From positions 12,621,118 through 12,685,117 of the forward strand of contig NC_079149.1 in NCBI RefSeq assembly GCF_945859685.1: 64,000 nt of DNA, in the 5' to 3' direction. This document shows positions 1 through 12,389 of the stretch, one piece after another. A program made the position numbers and the translations under genes. Positions within the stretch are counted from its first letter, which is position 1; every line of letters starts with the position of its first letter. Below the pieces are notes generated by a model. That model worked only from the letters and a program-made list of their open reading frames with translations, was not told the origin of the DNA and did no database searches. Origin of the DNA: Eupeodes corollae (taxonomy: Eukaryota; Arthropoda; Insecta; Diptera; Syrphidae).

Positions 1-1134
1 TGAATTGTTAGTATGAATGAAACCAAGGAATATATATTTCTTTCTTTACCAAAAAATACAGACATCTATTGTTCTGATTTAGCGTGTTTGTATTTTTCGT
101 TTAACATATTTTGAGGATTTGCGTTGGAAATTATTTTGTACCATTTCTGTTTTTTTTTTAAACAACAATGGATATTTGATTACTTCACAAATTCTGACAT
201 AAGGGGGTGAGTTAACCCCCAACAAATCTACCTGCGTTCGCCCCTGTACCAAGAGCTTGAGCAGACCTTAATAAATTAAAGCCCAGTTCTACTATTCGAT
301 TTTTGTATGCTTTCGATTAACGTTATTGTTGGAGTACATTTTTCTCCAGCTTTAGAATTTGTATTTTTGTTTATTAAATGCAAATTAAATAAATAAACTA
401 ATAATAATCCCACAAAGAAATTATTTTGTACAAATCGTCAGTTTACAAGAAGCCCATATAAAACTGACAAGGATCAGATCGTGCAAGAAAATTTCATCTA
501 ACAACCATGGTTTTAATAAAGGCTGTTTTTATCACATTTCTATGAAGGAAGTTTATAATGCAAACAAGAGATTTCGTTCCGTAAAAAAATAGTAAATACA
601 ACATATTGGGACCAAGTTAGGTAAAGTTTGACCAAATGATGAATTAACCTCTCACTCAAATCTCTATAGTTCTATTTTGTTCCTCAAATTTGAAATTTAT
701 ATCACTTTTATCTTTAATAATATTTTAGGATATTTTTATAGGTACGACAAGTCACATAGGTCGTCAATGGCTTTTTTTCTGTGTCTAATAAGGCGGATAG
801 TAGAATACTGAGGTTTATATTAAAGGTTAGAAAAAATGAACAATAATTTCTTATTTCTAAAGAAAATAAAGTGCAAAACTGGGTAAGTCTTTAGTCTGTA
901 TAGAAAGAGCCTGTTGAAAAATAAGAACTGTTTTTTAAGATACAATCAAAATAAGTTTATCTTCAAATATTTAATTCTTTAATTTATGCAATTTTTCTTT
1001 TTGAACTTTTTTAATTTTTTTTAAAACACAAATGAAATTAAAAATAAAATAATATAAGGTTGAAAAATATCTCCCTTTCGCTTTTTTCTCTTTTTTCTTT
1101 TTATTCTATGCTTTAAAATAGTGTTATAGTGATC
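1..1134. other. AT-rich non-coding stretch
   Basis: No coding potential, repeat or RNA gene is recognised here. The sequence is AT-rich with homopolymer runs, typical of an intron or intergenic region in a large insect genome. Confidence 0.5.
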
Positions 1135-1139
1135 GTATT

Positions 1140-1545
1140 TAGTACGAATATGTGCCGCTTTGTTCGATAATCTGTTTTTATCTAGAAGGCAACTTCATTA
1201 CACCCCCCTCGAAGAAGCCCTCCCCCACTTTATTAGCAAAGAAATCGGACAGCCATTTTTCACAAGCCTCGTTTGAGTTCAACTTTATATCAACAAGGGC
1301 GTTCTCCATGGGCAGAAACTGGTGGTTAACACTTAGCGCTATGCCCTGGCTATGCATGCATTAAAACCTTCCATCCTAGCTCCCGTAGCTTCTCACGAGT
1401 CATCAATGAAATTTGTGGTCACCCTTCCGTTTGGCCATATGGGAACAGCTCATAGTGGACGATTCCCTTCCAATCCCATCAAACAAACAGCTTGGCCACT
1501 GTTTTGGACGATTCACCGGAATTCGACCAGGACCGTTTTTGCTTG
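1140..1545 (-). pseudogene. Mariner-family transposase remnant (C-terminal half)
   Basis: Read on the minus strand, this gives recognisable pieces of a mariner DDD transposase, the enzyme that cuts and pastes a mariner DNA transposon at TA sites. About 1425-1455 encodes YELFPYGQT, which in mariner proteins follows the first catalytic Asp. About 1353-1403 encodes MTREKLRELGWKVLMHA, the stretch before the third catalytic residue. About 1205-1290 encodes NEACEKWLSDFFANK and continues to KQIIEQSGTY near 1150. The pieces lie in different frames with stops between them. Roughly 60 residues between the first two blocks are missing, which removes the second catalytic Asp. The SDYH-like catalytic site is changed to SVNH. 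It is therefore a dead fossil. Family assignment rests on these motifs as remembered; no alignment was run. Confidence 0.72.
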
Positions 1546-1549
1546 ATAT

Positions 1550-4285
1550 TTTATAATAAAAATCCAAAATAAATTTATATTTTTGGTTTATTAATTATTA
1601 TTTTAAAAAAGACTTGTTGAGAAAATAAATCAAATAGGTCAATTTGTTTGTGAGAAAATAACGGCTCTATGGATGTATTTTTCTATATCAATACAAAAAT
1701 ATTTGTTTTATATTGCAAGTATCCAAGTTAAGAAAAGAAATTCCAAAAAAGGGGTATGGGAGCTACTGTTTTTATTTTGTATTTAAAAGCAAGAAAAACG
1801 CCTTCCGCGTATCTGTTCAGGACCTTAATTTCCAAGTCTTAATTCAGTTGACCCAAAGGCTGATAGACAAACGGACGGAATCGCAGTTTTCTTCAACATC
1901 CTAATGTCAAATCTCGAATATGAAATTTTATTTAAATACAAAATATGCCATATATGTACATCCTTGGTGTTAAGTAGAAAGGTTAAAAAAAAAACAGAAA
2001 AACTCATATTTTTTCAATTTTAAGACCTTTTTGCCTAACGCCATAAAGATATACTCGTAGTTCCAAATTAAAAGCAAAAATACCACCCACCGAATTTTTC
2101 CAAGAGCCCGAAGAACGTACCTATGAACGTATTAAAAGTCAAATTCTATAAGGCCATTTTAACTTGGTACTACTAACAATCTGACACTTGTCAAACGAAG
2201 ATGACTAATCAAGATGAATGTTTTGCAATTTACGATAATGTATTAATTATCGATAAAATTATTTAAACTTACATTTTGTACGTCTTGTTTTAGGCGTTGT
2301 CACTTTTGACACATTACATGATGATTATTGCTGTCATAATTAACCATGACAATCACTACGAAGAGAGTGGAAGAGTTAATGATGTCGCACTATTTGTGAA
2401 TCATGGTTATCAAAGCTCAGTCAAAAATATTGCTGCTGCACGTTGAAGTAACGCTGCTGATCCAAATGATTATTTCACTTTGGCTGGCTGAAAGACGGAG
2501 TAACAAGCTAAGCGAAAAGACTTTTCACTTTAAACTTTTCAGACTTTATTTAAAAAAAGTAAAAGTAATTGCATGGGATTTAAGCACATATTTCTTTTGC
2601 TATTTAATTTTAGTTAATTTTCAATTCTAGACAACACAATTTCGGGGGTACTTTTCGTTAATTGAAAACTGTCTTTTGTCGAAAAATCATTTTTAGAAAC
2701 TTTTTCGTTTTTAAAATATTCTTCAAAACGTTTAAATTGTTATAAATTATCTTATATCAACTTTTCAAAAGAAACGTTTATTTTTTCTATAAACTGTCAA
2801 AATAAAAATGGTTACAATGTTAATGAATTAATTTTTTTTTCAAATTTAGACATTTATGAGATAGATCATTGCATCAACCCAGAATTCAAAATTCATGCTC
2901 ATTGAAAAATCTTTGAGTTTGGTGGAACGTATTATGCAAAAAAGAAAACTTTTCAATTCAATAATCTCCTCTTTACGAATTTGCGTTTGTTGAAACTTAA
3001 TTTGCAATGTAAAAGTGCAAGGTGAAAAATGAAAAGTGTTTGTTGAAATAGGACCAAGGTTTGTAATTCACGAACTCCTAGAATGTGTGGAAAATTTGCT
3101 GCCATTTGAATGATATTGGTCTTAACACTTAGTGACATAGTTGAAATTTTAAAATGAAATACTCATGTATTGCTCTGTGTGTCTTATCAAACTTTACTAA
3201 ATGGTTTGATAATTCCACGTATTTTGCTGTACAAGAATAATTTCTAACCTTTGAAAAATGTTCCATTCGTTCCAATATTTTTTTCAGAAAATTAATCGCT
3301 ATGCCACTTTCTCACCGCTACACCAAACTGAAAACTGTATCGATCTTTATTTTTAAGATTGTTTAATTACCAAATAAAACAATGTTATCTCATAAATGTT
3401 TCTATTAGTTATCATATCATTATCATCATCATTAATCTCTTAATATTCATTTATCTATTTGTCAAAGATAGTTGATCTAAATATATTTGTAGATATATAA
3501 TTATTTAATTTAATCTGATTTAAAAGCAAAAACAATTAACATTTCTTTAGGTTAAATACAAATTTGCATACAAAAAAATTAATTTAACTTCAAGAAATTC
3601 AAAAAAGAAAAGATACTCCATTGTGGTTAGGGCAGCGGCCAGCACGCTTCTTTATTTCATCAGAGGAGAAATATTTTATGCTTCCGCTTTGAAGTGGAAG
3701 AAGTGAAATTTGTATATTTTGACTCTTGAGGAGTGAGTTTCCCACAGACATTAGCCAATTAGGTAAATGATGGGCTCTAACTTAAACTTATACTATAGGA
3801 ATATATTTTATTTTGAAATAAATGCTAATTTTTTGTTATCTATTTGAAGATACAAATTAGTTTAACTTTTGTTTGTTTCTTTTGAGTAAAGTTGATTCTA
3901 TTGTTTATTAAACACGTGCTTTTGGAGCATCTTCTACTTTTTTAATTATTGTGACGTAAATATAAATGTACGTCAGTTCAGCTGTAAATGGATATTTCGA
4001 GCAACTAATGTTTGGTATATGATAAAGTTGCAGTACTTACTTAAAGTGAAAAGTAAATACTTAAAATTCAACGAAGAATATAGTAAATAGTTTTTTATTG
4101 TTAACATTTATCAGCTTAAATTTAAAAGTCATTAATTAAGTTGAAAGCGAAGTAATGGTCTTTTTGTACCAGCCAAATGAAACTCTTCAAGGGTGCTGTT
4201 TTAAAGATTTAGAACTTTGAAATACAAGAAAAAAAGACGATTTTTTTAAATCAATATGATATTCACTATATTTGAAAAATAATCT
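1550..4285. other. AT-rich non-coding stretch
   Basis: No gene, RNA or element is recognised. Open frames here are short, start in AT-rich sequence and have no familiar motif. A patch around 3625-3780 is slightly less AT-rich, but nothing could be assigned to it. Confidence 0.45.
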
Positions 4286-4765
4286 TTTAGCATATGACCG
4301 CCACAGCTAGCTAGGACGTATTCTTAACTGGAAGTCCAATTTTGTTTGACTTTTTCCAACATTTGCGGTTGTTTATAACGCAGAAAGTTTGTCCTCCAAA
4401 AAGTCAATCATTTCGGACTCAACGTCTAGCGACTTCACATATCCCCACAAAAAATATTCGAGCAGTGGCTCTGTTATGACAATACACAAATTCAAATTCA
4501 ACAAAAGACACAGACCAGTAGGTCACCATTGGCGGGTTAAATAAATCGCAGGAGTTGTGGAACATATTGTGACGTCTAGTTGAAACCACAGCTCCTGTAC
4601 ATCATAGTTCAGTTCTTCAATTGACAAACGAAATTAGTAATCACGACTCGTTATCCGTCACCTTTGACGATAACGTTCTGGCCAGCATTGCTTTTAGAGT
4701 AGTACGGACCTATTATTCCAACAACCCAAAAAGCCCACTAAACACTTAGATTTTGTGAATGTAAC
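4286..4765 (-). pseudogene. Mariner-type DDE transposase remnant (FLWGYVKS class)
   Basis: The minus strand carries, in order, ELWFQLDVT (about 4596-4570; normally FQQDG, around the second catalytic Asp), a degraded middle, FLWGYVKS (about 4455-4432), LEDKLSAL, and a C-terminal GGHM block (about 4304-4291). This order is typical of a widespread insect mariner/Tc1-superfamily transposase that often carries an N-terminal helix-turn-helix. Several stops and frameshifts interrupt it, and the FQQDG motif is altered, so it cannot be active. The 3' end abuts AT-rich DNA and no inverted repeat is obvious. An N-terminal piece of the same transposase class lies at 51866. The class comes from motif memory, not a search. 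Confidence 0.65.
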
Positions 4766-4806
4766 GGTGTCTGAAAATTTACTTTAGGATTATCATCACT
4801 CTTTAC

Positions 4807-4981
4807 ATGTGTTGTGATCAAGATAGTTTTTGGCACAAGTCTAAACAGACCTACTGCACCGAACGGCCATTTTATATCATCATCCGGCAGAAAATCAACA
4901 CATTTTATAATAACCTTTTTATTAAATAAACTATTTGTACTTTTTTGAAGTCCCTGTTTTATTTGTATTTATTTTATACAC
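4807..4981 (+). repeat. Possible gypsy 5' LTR end
   Basis: The sequence just before the gypsy internal region begins TGTGTTGTGATC and ends ATACACA, compatible with TG...CA LTR ends. It includes an AATAAA-like stretch near 4923. The next bases, TTTTGGCGACGAAGC at about 4986-5000, resemble a primer-binding site (TGGCGA start). No second LTR copy was found downstream, so the boundaries are a guess. Confidence 0.3.
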
Positions 4982-4984
4982 AGC

Positions 4985-7172
4985 ATTTTGGCGACGAAGC
5001 TGAACAGGAATATTTACTACTCCAACCTACTGCTGCTGCTCCCGCCACTACAACTACCACGTTGCTGCAAATTTTGAAGTTTTCAATGCCGAGCAAGAAA
5101 ATTTCCAGCAATACGTCCAGAGATTCTATAACTATTATACACATTAAAGAGCATAACCGAGCATATCGGAAGAGGACGTTCCTCAACTCGATTGGTCCTA
5201 ACCTGTAAGACGAATACAAACGCTTAATTGCTGCAAAAACCATCGATGAGTCGACTTACGGCGATATTGTGAAGGCATTGCAAGTTGACAGCTCCTCTAG
5301 TAAACCAACTGGTGGGTCAGCATCGACTTCTCATGAGGGTACAATATTCAAATGAGAGTTGCGCAGAATAAAGGCAGTTCTAAAAAAGCTTGTGATTGAC
5401 TGCAAACTAAATTGTTTTTGTGGTAAATCTGTTTACAATTTGTTCTTAAGAGCCTAATTTATTAGAGGCCTCAAAGACAATAACATTAGAGAACAAATGT
5501 TACAGGACGATTAAGAGTTCAATGCCATCGTGCAAAAAGCTATTCATCAGAAACCGCCGTGCTTAATGTTCATGAAGTAGCTTAACGCCCCTCCAGCTCA
5601 ACCAGTGCATCGCATACGTCTATTATTAAAATTTGGAGATCCAGACATCACGCAGATACAAAGAAGTCAGCCAGAGGTTGTTCATTTTCAAGAGGTCGAA
5701 GTGCGTCCCACGTCATACATCCTCAGAGTGAAAAATTGCTTCACACAAACTTAAATGCTCGTAGTGTCAGAAACAAGGACATGTGTCAAAAGTTTGCATT
5801 GCAACTCTAGTAAAAAACAAGAATGCTAGGTCATCGTCAAGCGAGTCAATTTCCAGAAACATTTCAAATGTTAAAGATTGTCAAGATTTCCAGTCAATGT
5901 ACACTTATGGTCAAAACAACTTCAAAAAAGTAGAAATTATTGATTTGATTGCCACAGACATGGCCACAAAGAAATACGAAATTGATATTTCAACCGCGAA
6001 CAAAAATGTAAAATTTAAAGGAGACTCTGGATCCGGATACACTTTGCTGCCCAATAACGAGTTCAAGCTCTTAAATTTGAAAGCTAAAATTGTTTTGTTA
6101 AATTGAGAACTTATGATTCAGGAATCGTTTCACCTCTAGGAGTCGTCAATATACCAATGAGATACAAGCATACAGAGTCCATTCAACAACTTTACATCGT
6201 GCCTAATGAACTTTCACCTTAATTGGGCTCAACGTAGATTGGTCATCTAAATATCAGCATCAAGAAATCAACAAAACCAGCCGGCCTATCACAAGCACTT
6301 CTCCAAATGTATTTCAGATAAAGTCAATCGACCAATTTGAGAAATTGTTTCTAAAAATATTCGAACAATCCGTAGAGAAAATTCCAGGCGTCAAATGCTC
6401 CTTGCAATTGAGAAGCAATTCCATTCCAGTATTTATCAAGGCACGTACGTTCTTTTTGCCATTAGAAATAAGGTCGAACATGAGCTGTCTAGTCTATGAT
6501 TGAAAAAGATGGAATAATCACACCTATTGACAGAAGTGATTGGGGTTCACCTGCCGTAGTCGTGCCCAAAGCAGATATGAACGTGAAGTTATGTTTCCAC
6601 TACAAAGTTGCAGTAAACAAGCAACTAACAGACTCGCATTAACCTATTCCCCGGATCGACGAATTGGTGATCAATCTCCGAAACTCCTGGTACTTTCACA
6701 AACTTGGCATAGGTATATGTATGGCGTATGTACCTTTGTATAGAAGTTGACGAAACGAGTGCAATTTCAACATGCAAGTTAACCTTCAAAATGAACCGTC
6801 TAAGTTTTAGCATTAAATCAGCCCCAAGTGAGTTCCACACAATACTTGATCAAGTTCTAAACGGTTTGAAAGGAGTTGTGTCGTATTTGACAATATTATC
6901 GGTTATTGACTGTGAAGACAATCTAATGAAATGTTTTAAAAGACTTGAAGACAACGATCTTCATCTGAACAAAGCCAAGTACAAGTTTTTTGCTACAAAA
7001 ATATCATACCTCAGATATCACATTTCGTACAAAACAATTGACAAGGATCCGAAAAATCTTGAAGCTACCCTCGAAGCACCTAGAATAACAAATAAAAAGG
7101 GAGTCAAGCAGTTTCTTGGTCTTGTGACGTACTACAGCAAGTTCATTCCAAATCATTCAACACAGCAACATG
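4985..7172 (+). pseudogene. Degraded Ty3/gypsy retrotransposon (gag, protease, RT)
   Basis: An internal gypsy-type region in sense orientation. A gag-like part runs from about 4985 to 5800. It ends in a CCHC zinc knuckle at 5756-5797 whose third codon is TAG. The protease core DSGSGYTLLP lies near 6023-6053, with the Asp-Ser-Gly active site kept. The reverse transcriptase follows: GIITPIDRSDWGSPAVVVPK around 6512-6570, then LSFSIKSAPSEF around 6800, NLMKCFKRLE, and KQFLGLVTYYSKFIPN up to about 7160. The palm motif near 6885-6905 is hit by small indels and reads as FDN rather than a clean YxDD, so catalysis is lost. Homology stops at about 7170: the rest of RT, RNase H, integrase and the 3' LTR are missing. 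No env-like frame is seen. Stops and frameshifts are scattered throughout, so this is an old, 3'-truncated copy. Confidence 0.8.
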
Positions 7173-10100
7173 GCAGCTTTGTTTATTCGTATATTCAATC
7201 AATTTTAATCGGCAATATTAATCGCTTGATACGCTTTTCGAACAGAAACATAATTTTCAAACGAAATTGCATAATTGAAAAACGTTGCTCAGCCATCAGT
7301 CTATTCGTTTTGAAATGTCAAACTAAACTTAAAATAGATCACTTGACAGCTGCCAAAATGGCAGCCAGTTAAAAAAGTGTTGCCAACTTAAAGTTCTAAA
7401 ACAAATAAAAACACATAGTTACAAATTGAACCCAGCTGTAAGTCGACCTTAAGTGTTGGTAAACTTAAATTGAAAACTCAACCTTTATCCCAATCAATCT
7501 TTTCCATAACCCACATTCCTGCAAATATGACCCCGTTAACATTGTTACTCTTAACGTGTGGCACTATTCAATTAACTATTCATGTTTGTATCTCAACTAT
7601 CAAAATAAAAGAAAAATGGCCTTATAATAGTTAGTCTCTGTTTAATAAATACACGTTGTCAGAGTCTATAACGATTCGTAAGTTTAAACACAGCATTCAT
7701 AAAGCACAAATTATTGATCTTCCAATAAGGCTGCCGCCGCATTGATCAATTGCTGATTCTTATTTTCATCACGAACACGTTTTTTTTCTAAAACAAAAAC
7801 ACACTTAATAATCATTTGGTTTTCAACATCAAGCGCAAAACGCAGGCATAAATTAGGACTCAATAATAGTTAGTTTGAAATTTCCAAACCAAAAACATTT
7901 CAAACTCAGCGCGATTATTATAGTTCACTTCAATCGAAAAATAATTCATCTAAATCGGTGCACACATTCTCCGATTATTATCAAAGTATGTTAAAACAAA
8001 AACTGAAAATAAAACAACGTTCACTCTACATTTTTTGACAGACAAATATAATTATTTCTTCTACTAATTGGTTCGGCGCACAGCTGAAGCTAAATTCGAA
8101 TCTCTGAAGCTAAAACTGAAGCTGAAGCTGAACCTGAAGCGGATATAAACCACTTAAAATCTTTGAAATTCAACAACGATAACAATTTGTTAAACTGACG
8201 AGATGCGATGTGCAGTAGTAGTGTGGTGTATTCAAAGTCAACACTATATTCCTCAAGCAATGTTTGACATCACTAAGTCTGAGCCTGTCATTAAGCGCTG
8301 AGCACACATTTCACGCTGTAATCTCCAACCAGACCACCCAATTAAAGTAATTTTAAAATGTGGTAGAGGTATAGCTTTTCCTGTAGTGCATTCCAAAAAG
8401 ACCAATGATAGGCATAGAGACAGAGAGTACACTTATAACATCGATCAGTAGTCGACATTGCATCTACCACATTATCTAAAGTGATCCAATTTTGACGTTA
8501 AGTCACATAATAAGCATGGCACCATAACTATAACCGCAATGTATCGCCCGCCATATGACAACGTCACAACGCTGACGACGACGAAGACCAACGACGGCAA
8601 GTATAGATAAGAGGAAAAGTGAATCGAAGGAAATAATATAGTATTTCTTTTAAGATAATGCATAGAAGCTGAAATGACAGAAAATTTAAGACAGTTTGTA
8701 TAATAGCAATTTGACATAAGGTCAAAATGGAGTCACACATGACACTTCAATCTGACGTTTCCTTAGTCACCACATTACACTAGGGAGTAATGTTTTTTGT
8801 GTGTGGATTTGTGGATCTGGATGCTGTCAATGATGACAGCAACGACGCGACGCACTTCGACGAAACGCGTTCAAAAAGAAAACACCGATGAATTATATTT
8901 GTGTAAATCGTGGCGATTTCGATCTCCCATCCGCAAACATATTATCTCTGGAAACCCAGCGCGCAGTGGTATGGTAGAGTTGGTTGGTCGGTTAGTCGAT
9001 TGGTCGGTAAGGTAAACTAATCGAGCTAAAAGATCGCACATTATAAATAAAAAGAAATAAATAAACCGAATAAACTGCATTTGTAATAATCGTGTAATTA
9101 TGATGTCGTTCCTTCATTTCTTTTCGGTTGGTCTTCTCGTTGGTTTGGTTTGGTTTGCCTGGGTATATATTTGTTACCATAGTTGGTTGCAATTTGAACC
9201 GTCTTACACTTCGTACGAATATGAATGTATTATTTATTTTAATCTTATTTTTATATATTTTTCTTTCAACTTTATAGAGCTAATATCAATGCGAGTCATC
9301 GGTAGACTCGATGATCTCTTGCGGACGGACATTCACTTGCATCGATTAAAGATAGCAGAATGGTTTAGCTTCTTTTGAGATACACAGAAGTATATGTATA
9401 TATTTTGTTCAAAAGCAGCACCGCGGGGATCCATGAACGATATGTAGACTGAGCTTTATAGCTTATATCAAATCCAGATCGAAGTCAAATATATTTTTTT
9501 ATAGCAAACTATAGATATAGGTTATGAGTGTTTGATTTGATATTTCCTTAATGCACTGATGGAATATAGAGAGCCTAATTAAAAATTATCACTATTAAAG
9601 TACATTTGGCTTTCTTATTTATTCTGGATTAAGGAGCAGTAAAATCATTGATGGGTGTTTATGTGTTCAAATTGTGACAGCTATAATTATAACAGATATA
9701 TAAATAGTCGTTACGTAAATTAGATAGGCGTATGCTATATAGCACGAACGTCTTTACATATATGACGGTAGAGTTAGGTATAGCTTCAAAACTGGTATCA
9801 ATTTTCATTGAAGATAAATTGTTAAATGAAAATTATCAATGGTAGAGTTCGGTGTTGAGATACATTTATATTTTATCTTCGAAATAATAAATAAAACATT
9901 AATTTTTATTATTAAAGGTATAGGGTATCAAAAATATATATATATATATATATTTTTTTTTAATTTTGAAACAAATAGGTACATTTTTATGTTGGTTTTA
10001 TAATAAAATCAGTGAACTATTTAAAAACGAACACAACTTTAATGTAAGCTTGAGTTATGTTGAGGTGGCTGTTGACCGTAAGAGCCAAGGATTAGACCAA

Positions 10101-10425
10101 AAGTTGTTCTGCTTTTATACGGAATGGATCTTAGTATCCTTTTCTACTCGTTAGACCTTTGTGAGGTTGCAATGAAGAATGACAGAAAATAAATGTCGGA
10201 TTTGTTAAAAATTAATAGGAGGATTATAATAGAAGCCTCCAAAGCACTAAGTGGAGTCTTGTTATATGAATAAAGTTCCAATATTTTAAATTAGACATTC
10301 AGGAATAGTTTTTTTTTATCTGTGGATTGTAATTGTATTCAATTAAATCAAAGAGTCTAGTTTTGATCAAGTGATGCGACAATAGTTATATAAATTTATT
10401 AAATTTATTAGACACTTAGGCAGTC
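7173..10425. other. Non-coding stretch with short simple repeats
   Basis: No gene is supported. About 8090-8145 has a loose tandem array of CTGAAGCTAAA-like units, and about 9930-9953 has an (AT)n run. A 92-codon open frame from the ATG at 9100 is rich in Phe, Tyr and Ile and looks like chance opening in AT-rich DNA. Weak inverted ends around 8216 and 8781 were not convincing. Confidence 0.4.
9930..9953. repeat. (AT)n microsatellite
   Basis: An uninterrupted run of alternating T and A about 20 bases long, bordered by A-rich and T-rich tracts. It is a simple repeat. Confidence 0.85.
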
Positions 10426-10429
10426 AATT

Positions 10430-11155
10430 TAGAAATAAGTAAACGTAAAGCTTCCCTGGGGAACACCAGATTGAGCAACAAAAGGTTCAGAATGACAATT
10501 TCTAAAATTTACCTCATAGGATCTGTTTACAAGGTATGAAAAATGGTGGAAAACCAAGAGCCTTAGGTTTAAATAAAATAATTCCGTGGCTAAGTTGGCC
10601 AAAAGCTTTAGAAAAGTCAGTGTATACACAATCAGCTTCATAACCTTGTTCTAAAGCGTTTGAACATATGATTGAGAATGTGAGGAGATTAGTAACGGTT
10701 GATCTTTTTTTCCATGTTGCTGTTCGCAAATGAGATTTTTACTAGAAAATGCTACACTTTTACAAACAGCTTGTTCAAAAACTTTAGGAATGCAAGAAAG
10801 CTTTGCAATGGGCCTGTAGTTGCTTATATCCTACTGGTTACCTTTTTTGAAAATTAGTGTTTGAAATTACTTCTTCCATAGACTATGAAATTTGCCAGTT
10901 TTTAGAGAGAATTTAAATAAGAACGTAAGGGGTGCAACTAAGGCATTACTACACTTTTTTAAAACTATCGGGGGAATACCATCAGAACCGGCTGAACAGT
11001 CATGCTCGTATTCCAGTATAAGGTCATTCAGAATCTGAAAAATAAAAAAGGAACTATTAACTTAGATATTGATCTTTAAAAACCTCGGCTTTGGCACTAA
11101 AGCCAAACTTATTTATTTGAACTTTCAGAATTGGCTCATTAAGCTCATTTTTAGT
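10430..11155 (-). pseudogene. Jockey-clade LINE reverse transcriptase fragment, inverted part
   Basis: Minus-strand translation gives the first half of a Jockey-type reverse transcriptase. Near 11010-10960 is a SAGSDGIPPIVLKKCSNALV-like finger motif. Then come a GKFHSLWKK and FKKGNQ block (about 10900-10830), YRPIAKLSCIPKVFEQAV (about 10815-10770), VYTDFSKAFGQLSHGII with the first catalytic Asp (about 10625-10570), and SGVPQGS (about 10478-10455). It stops right after VPQGS. Several frameshifts divide it. It is close to the plus-strand Jockey piece at 52.0-53.1 kb, which has the same QLSHGII signature. The remainder of the RT appears in opposite orientation from 11195, so the two may be one inserted copy with an inverted 5' part. 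Confidence 0.75.
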
Positions 11156-11194
11156 TTTTTTTTACAAATAGATCAACATCTATTTTTATAGGAT

Positions 11195-12350
11195 CTGAAC
11201 ACACAGATTTTTTTAGAGTGAACTCAGATATTCCTCAGGGATCGCCATTGTTGTTTAGTATTTTTCTGCCTGATTTAAAGACCAGAGTTAAAGGTAAAGA
11301 AGAGCAATACATTTTCAAAACCAATTTCTTTTTAATGAACACGGTAGAGTAATTCTTGCTTCCCCAACAAACTTCTCCATCTAGCCCTAAGAAACAGCGG
11401 TAAGCAAGAGTTATTCTGCGTTTGATCTCAGCGCTGGTGTTGTTTTCTGTATTTTCAGTGGAGCCTAAGTAGACGAAGTCCTTGACTACCTCAAAGTTAC
11501 GTCTGTCGATGGTGACGTTTTGACAAAGACGTCGGTGTTGTAGGTCCTTTCTTGACGGTAGCATGTACTTTGTTTTGCCCTCATTAACCGTTAAACCCAT
11601 TTTTGCCGCCTCTGCCTCAATCCTCACAAAAGCTTCATTGACATCACGCTGAGTTCTTCCGATTATGTCAAAGTCATCAGGATATGCTAGTAATTGGACA
11701 GATTTTTGAAAGAAAGTTGATAATAGGGTCATTGAAAACTTTATTCAATTCGAAACCTATGTTAGAAAAATTAAAATTCTGATGTACAAGATGATTATTA
11801 GACCGATCCTAAGATACGGTTTTTGTACTTAGTTTACAATTTCACCTAGTGTAGCAAAAGAATGCTTCTTTTTTTAACAGAACAAATTGAGATTTTGCTG
11901 TACAAAATTTTAAGAAATCCAGATAAGAACTGGTTTTCAAACAAAACAAAAATTGAAAGCTTGTAACTGAAATTGTACTCAGCTAATCGAGCTAATATAG
12001 TTAAACTTGAACTTGAAAAGTTAACTTTTATTTTAAATAAATTGGTTCTCATTAGAAACAACCTTCAACCTCAAAATTTGTTTGTTTCTAAAATGTTCAC
12101 TTTAAAAGTTAAGCCTAGTATTCCACATTCTTGATGTGCTTTTGAAAAGCATCCCACATTTGTGATGTGTGATTGAAAAAAGAATTTTTATATTTAAAAG
12201 TAAACTTTTATTTTGTCAGATTGATAACATTTTGCTTACTTATATAAATATCGGTGGTTGAAGTTCTATACCCTATCAGAGTCAGAGTTCTTTTTTGAAT
12301 TCTGTTGAAAAGACTTAAACCTATTATAAGCTAAAAAATACTTGTTATTT
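11195..12350 (+). pseudogene. Jockey-clade LINE, sense 3' part, interrupted by an RTE fragment
   Basis: From about 11200 the plus strand encodes SDIPQGSPLLFSIF, the RT motif that in Jockey precedes the FADD box. The reading is broken at about 11280-11735 by a reverse-oriented RTE fragment. It resumes as KILMYKMIIRPILRYGF around 11775-11820, the region after the palm in Jockey enzymes, and decays through stops to about 12100. The AT-rich sequence to about 12350 is probably its 3' UTR. The FADD box itself is missing. Family placement rests on motif order; the 3' end is not defined by a clear poly-A or target duplication. Confidence 0.62.
11345..11715 (-). pseudogene. RTE-clade LINE fragment nested in the Jockey copy
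   Basis: Minus-strand frame starting FQKSVQLLAYPDDFDIIGR and continuing through VNEGKTKYMLPSRKD, FEVVKDFVYLGS and SAEIKRRITLAYRCFLGL. It is the palm-to-thumb part of an RTE reverse transcriptase, equal to about residues 717-826 of the large RTE frame at 59.2 kb. The catalytic YADD reads YPDD. Both ends are truncated: its 5' end lies at almost the same element position as the 32.1-32.9 kb copy, and its 3' end lacks the usual tail. Diagnostic residues (RTQRDVNEAF, LQHRRL, IDRRNFE) group it with the 42 kb copy rather than the 59 kb one. Confidence 0.85.
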
Positions 12351-12389
12351 TTGAATAATTAAATAATATAGTTTATTTTAATGCTATTT

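Noticed and set aside
8216..8781. Possible MITE with AGTAGTGTGGTG ends
   Set aside because: The match between the ends needs an extra base and mismatches, no target duplication is visible, and inner TGTGGTAGA/TCTACCACA words give competing pairings.
9100..9378. 92-codon open frame with hydrophobic stretches
   Set aside because: Its residues are mainly Phe, Tyr, Ile and Leu, as expected from T-rich DNA. There is no motif, splice signal or codon bias that separates it from background.
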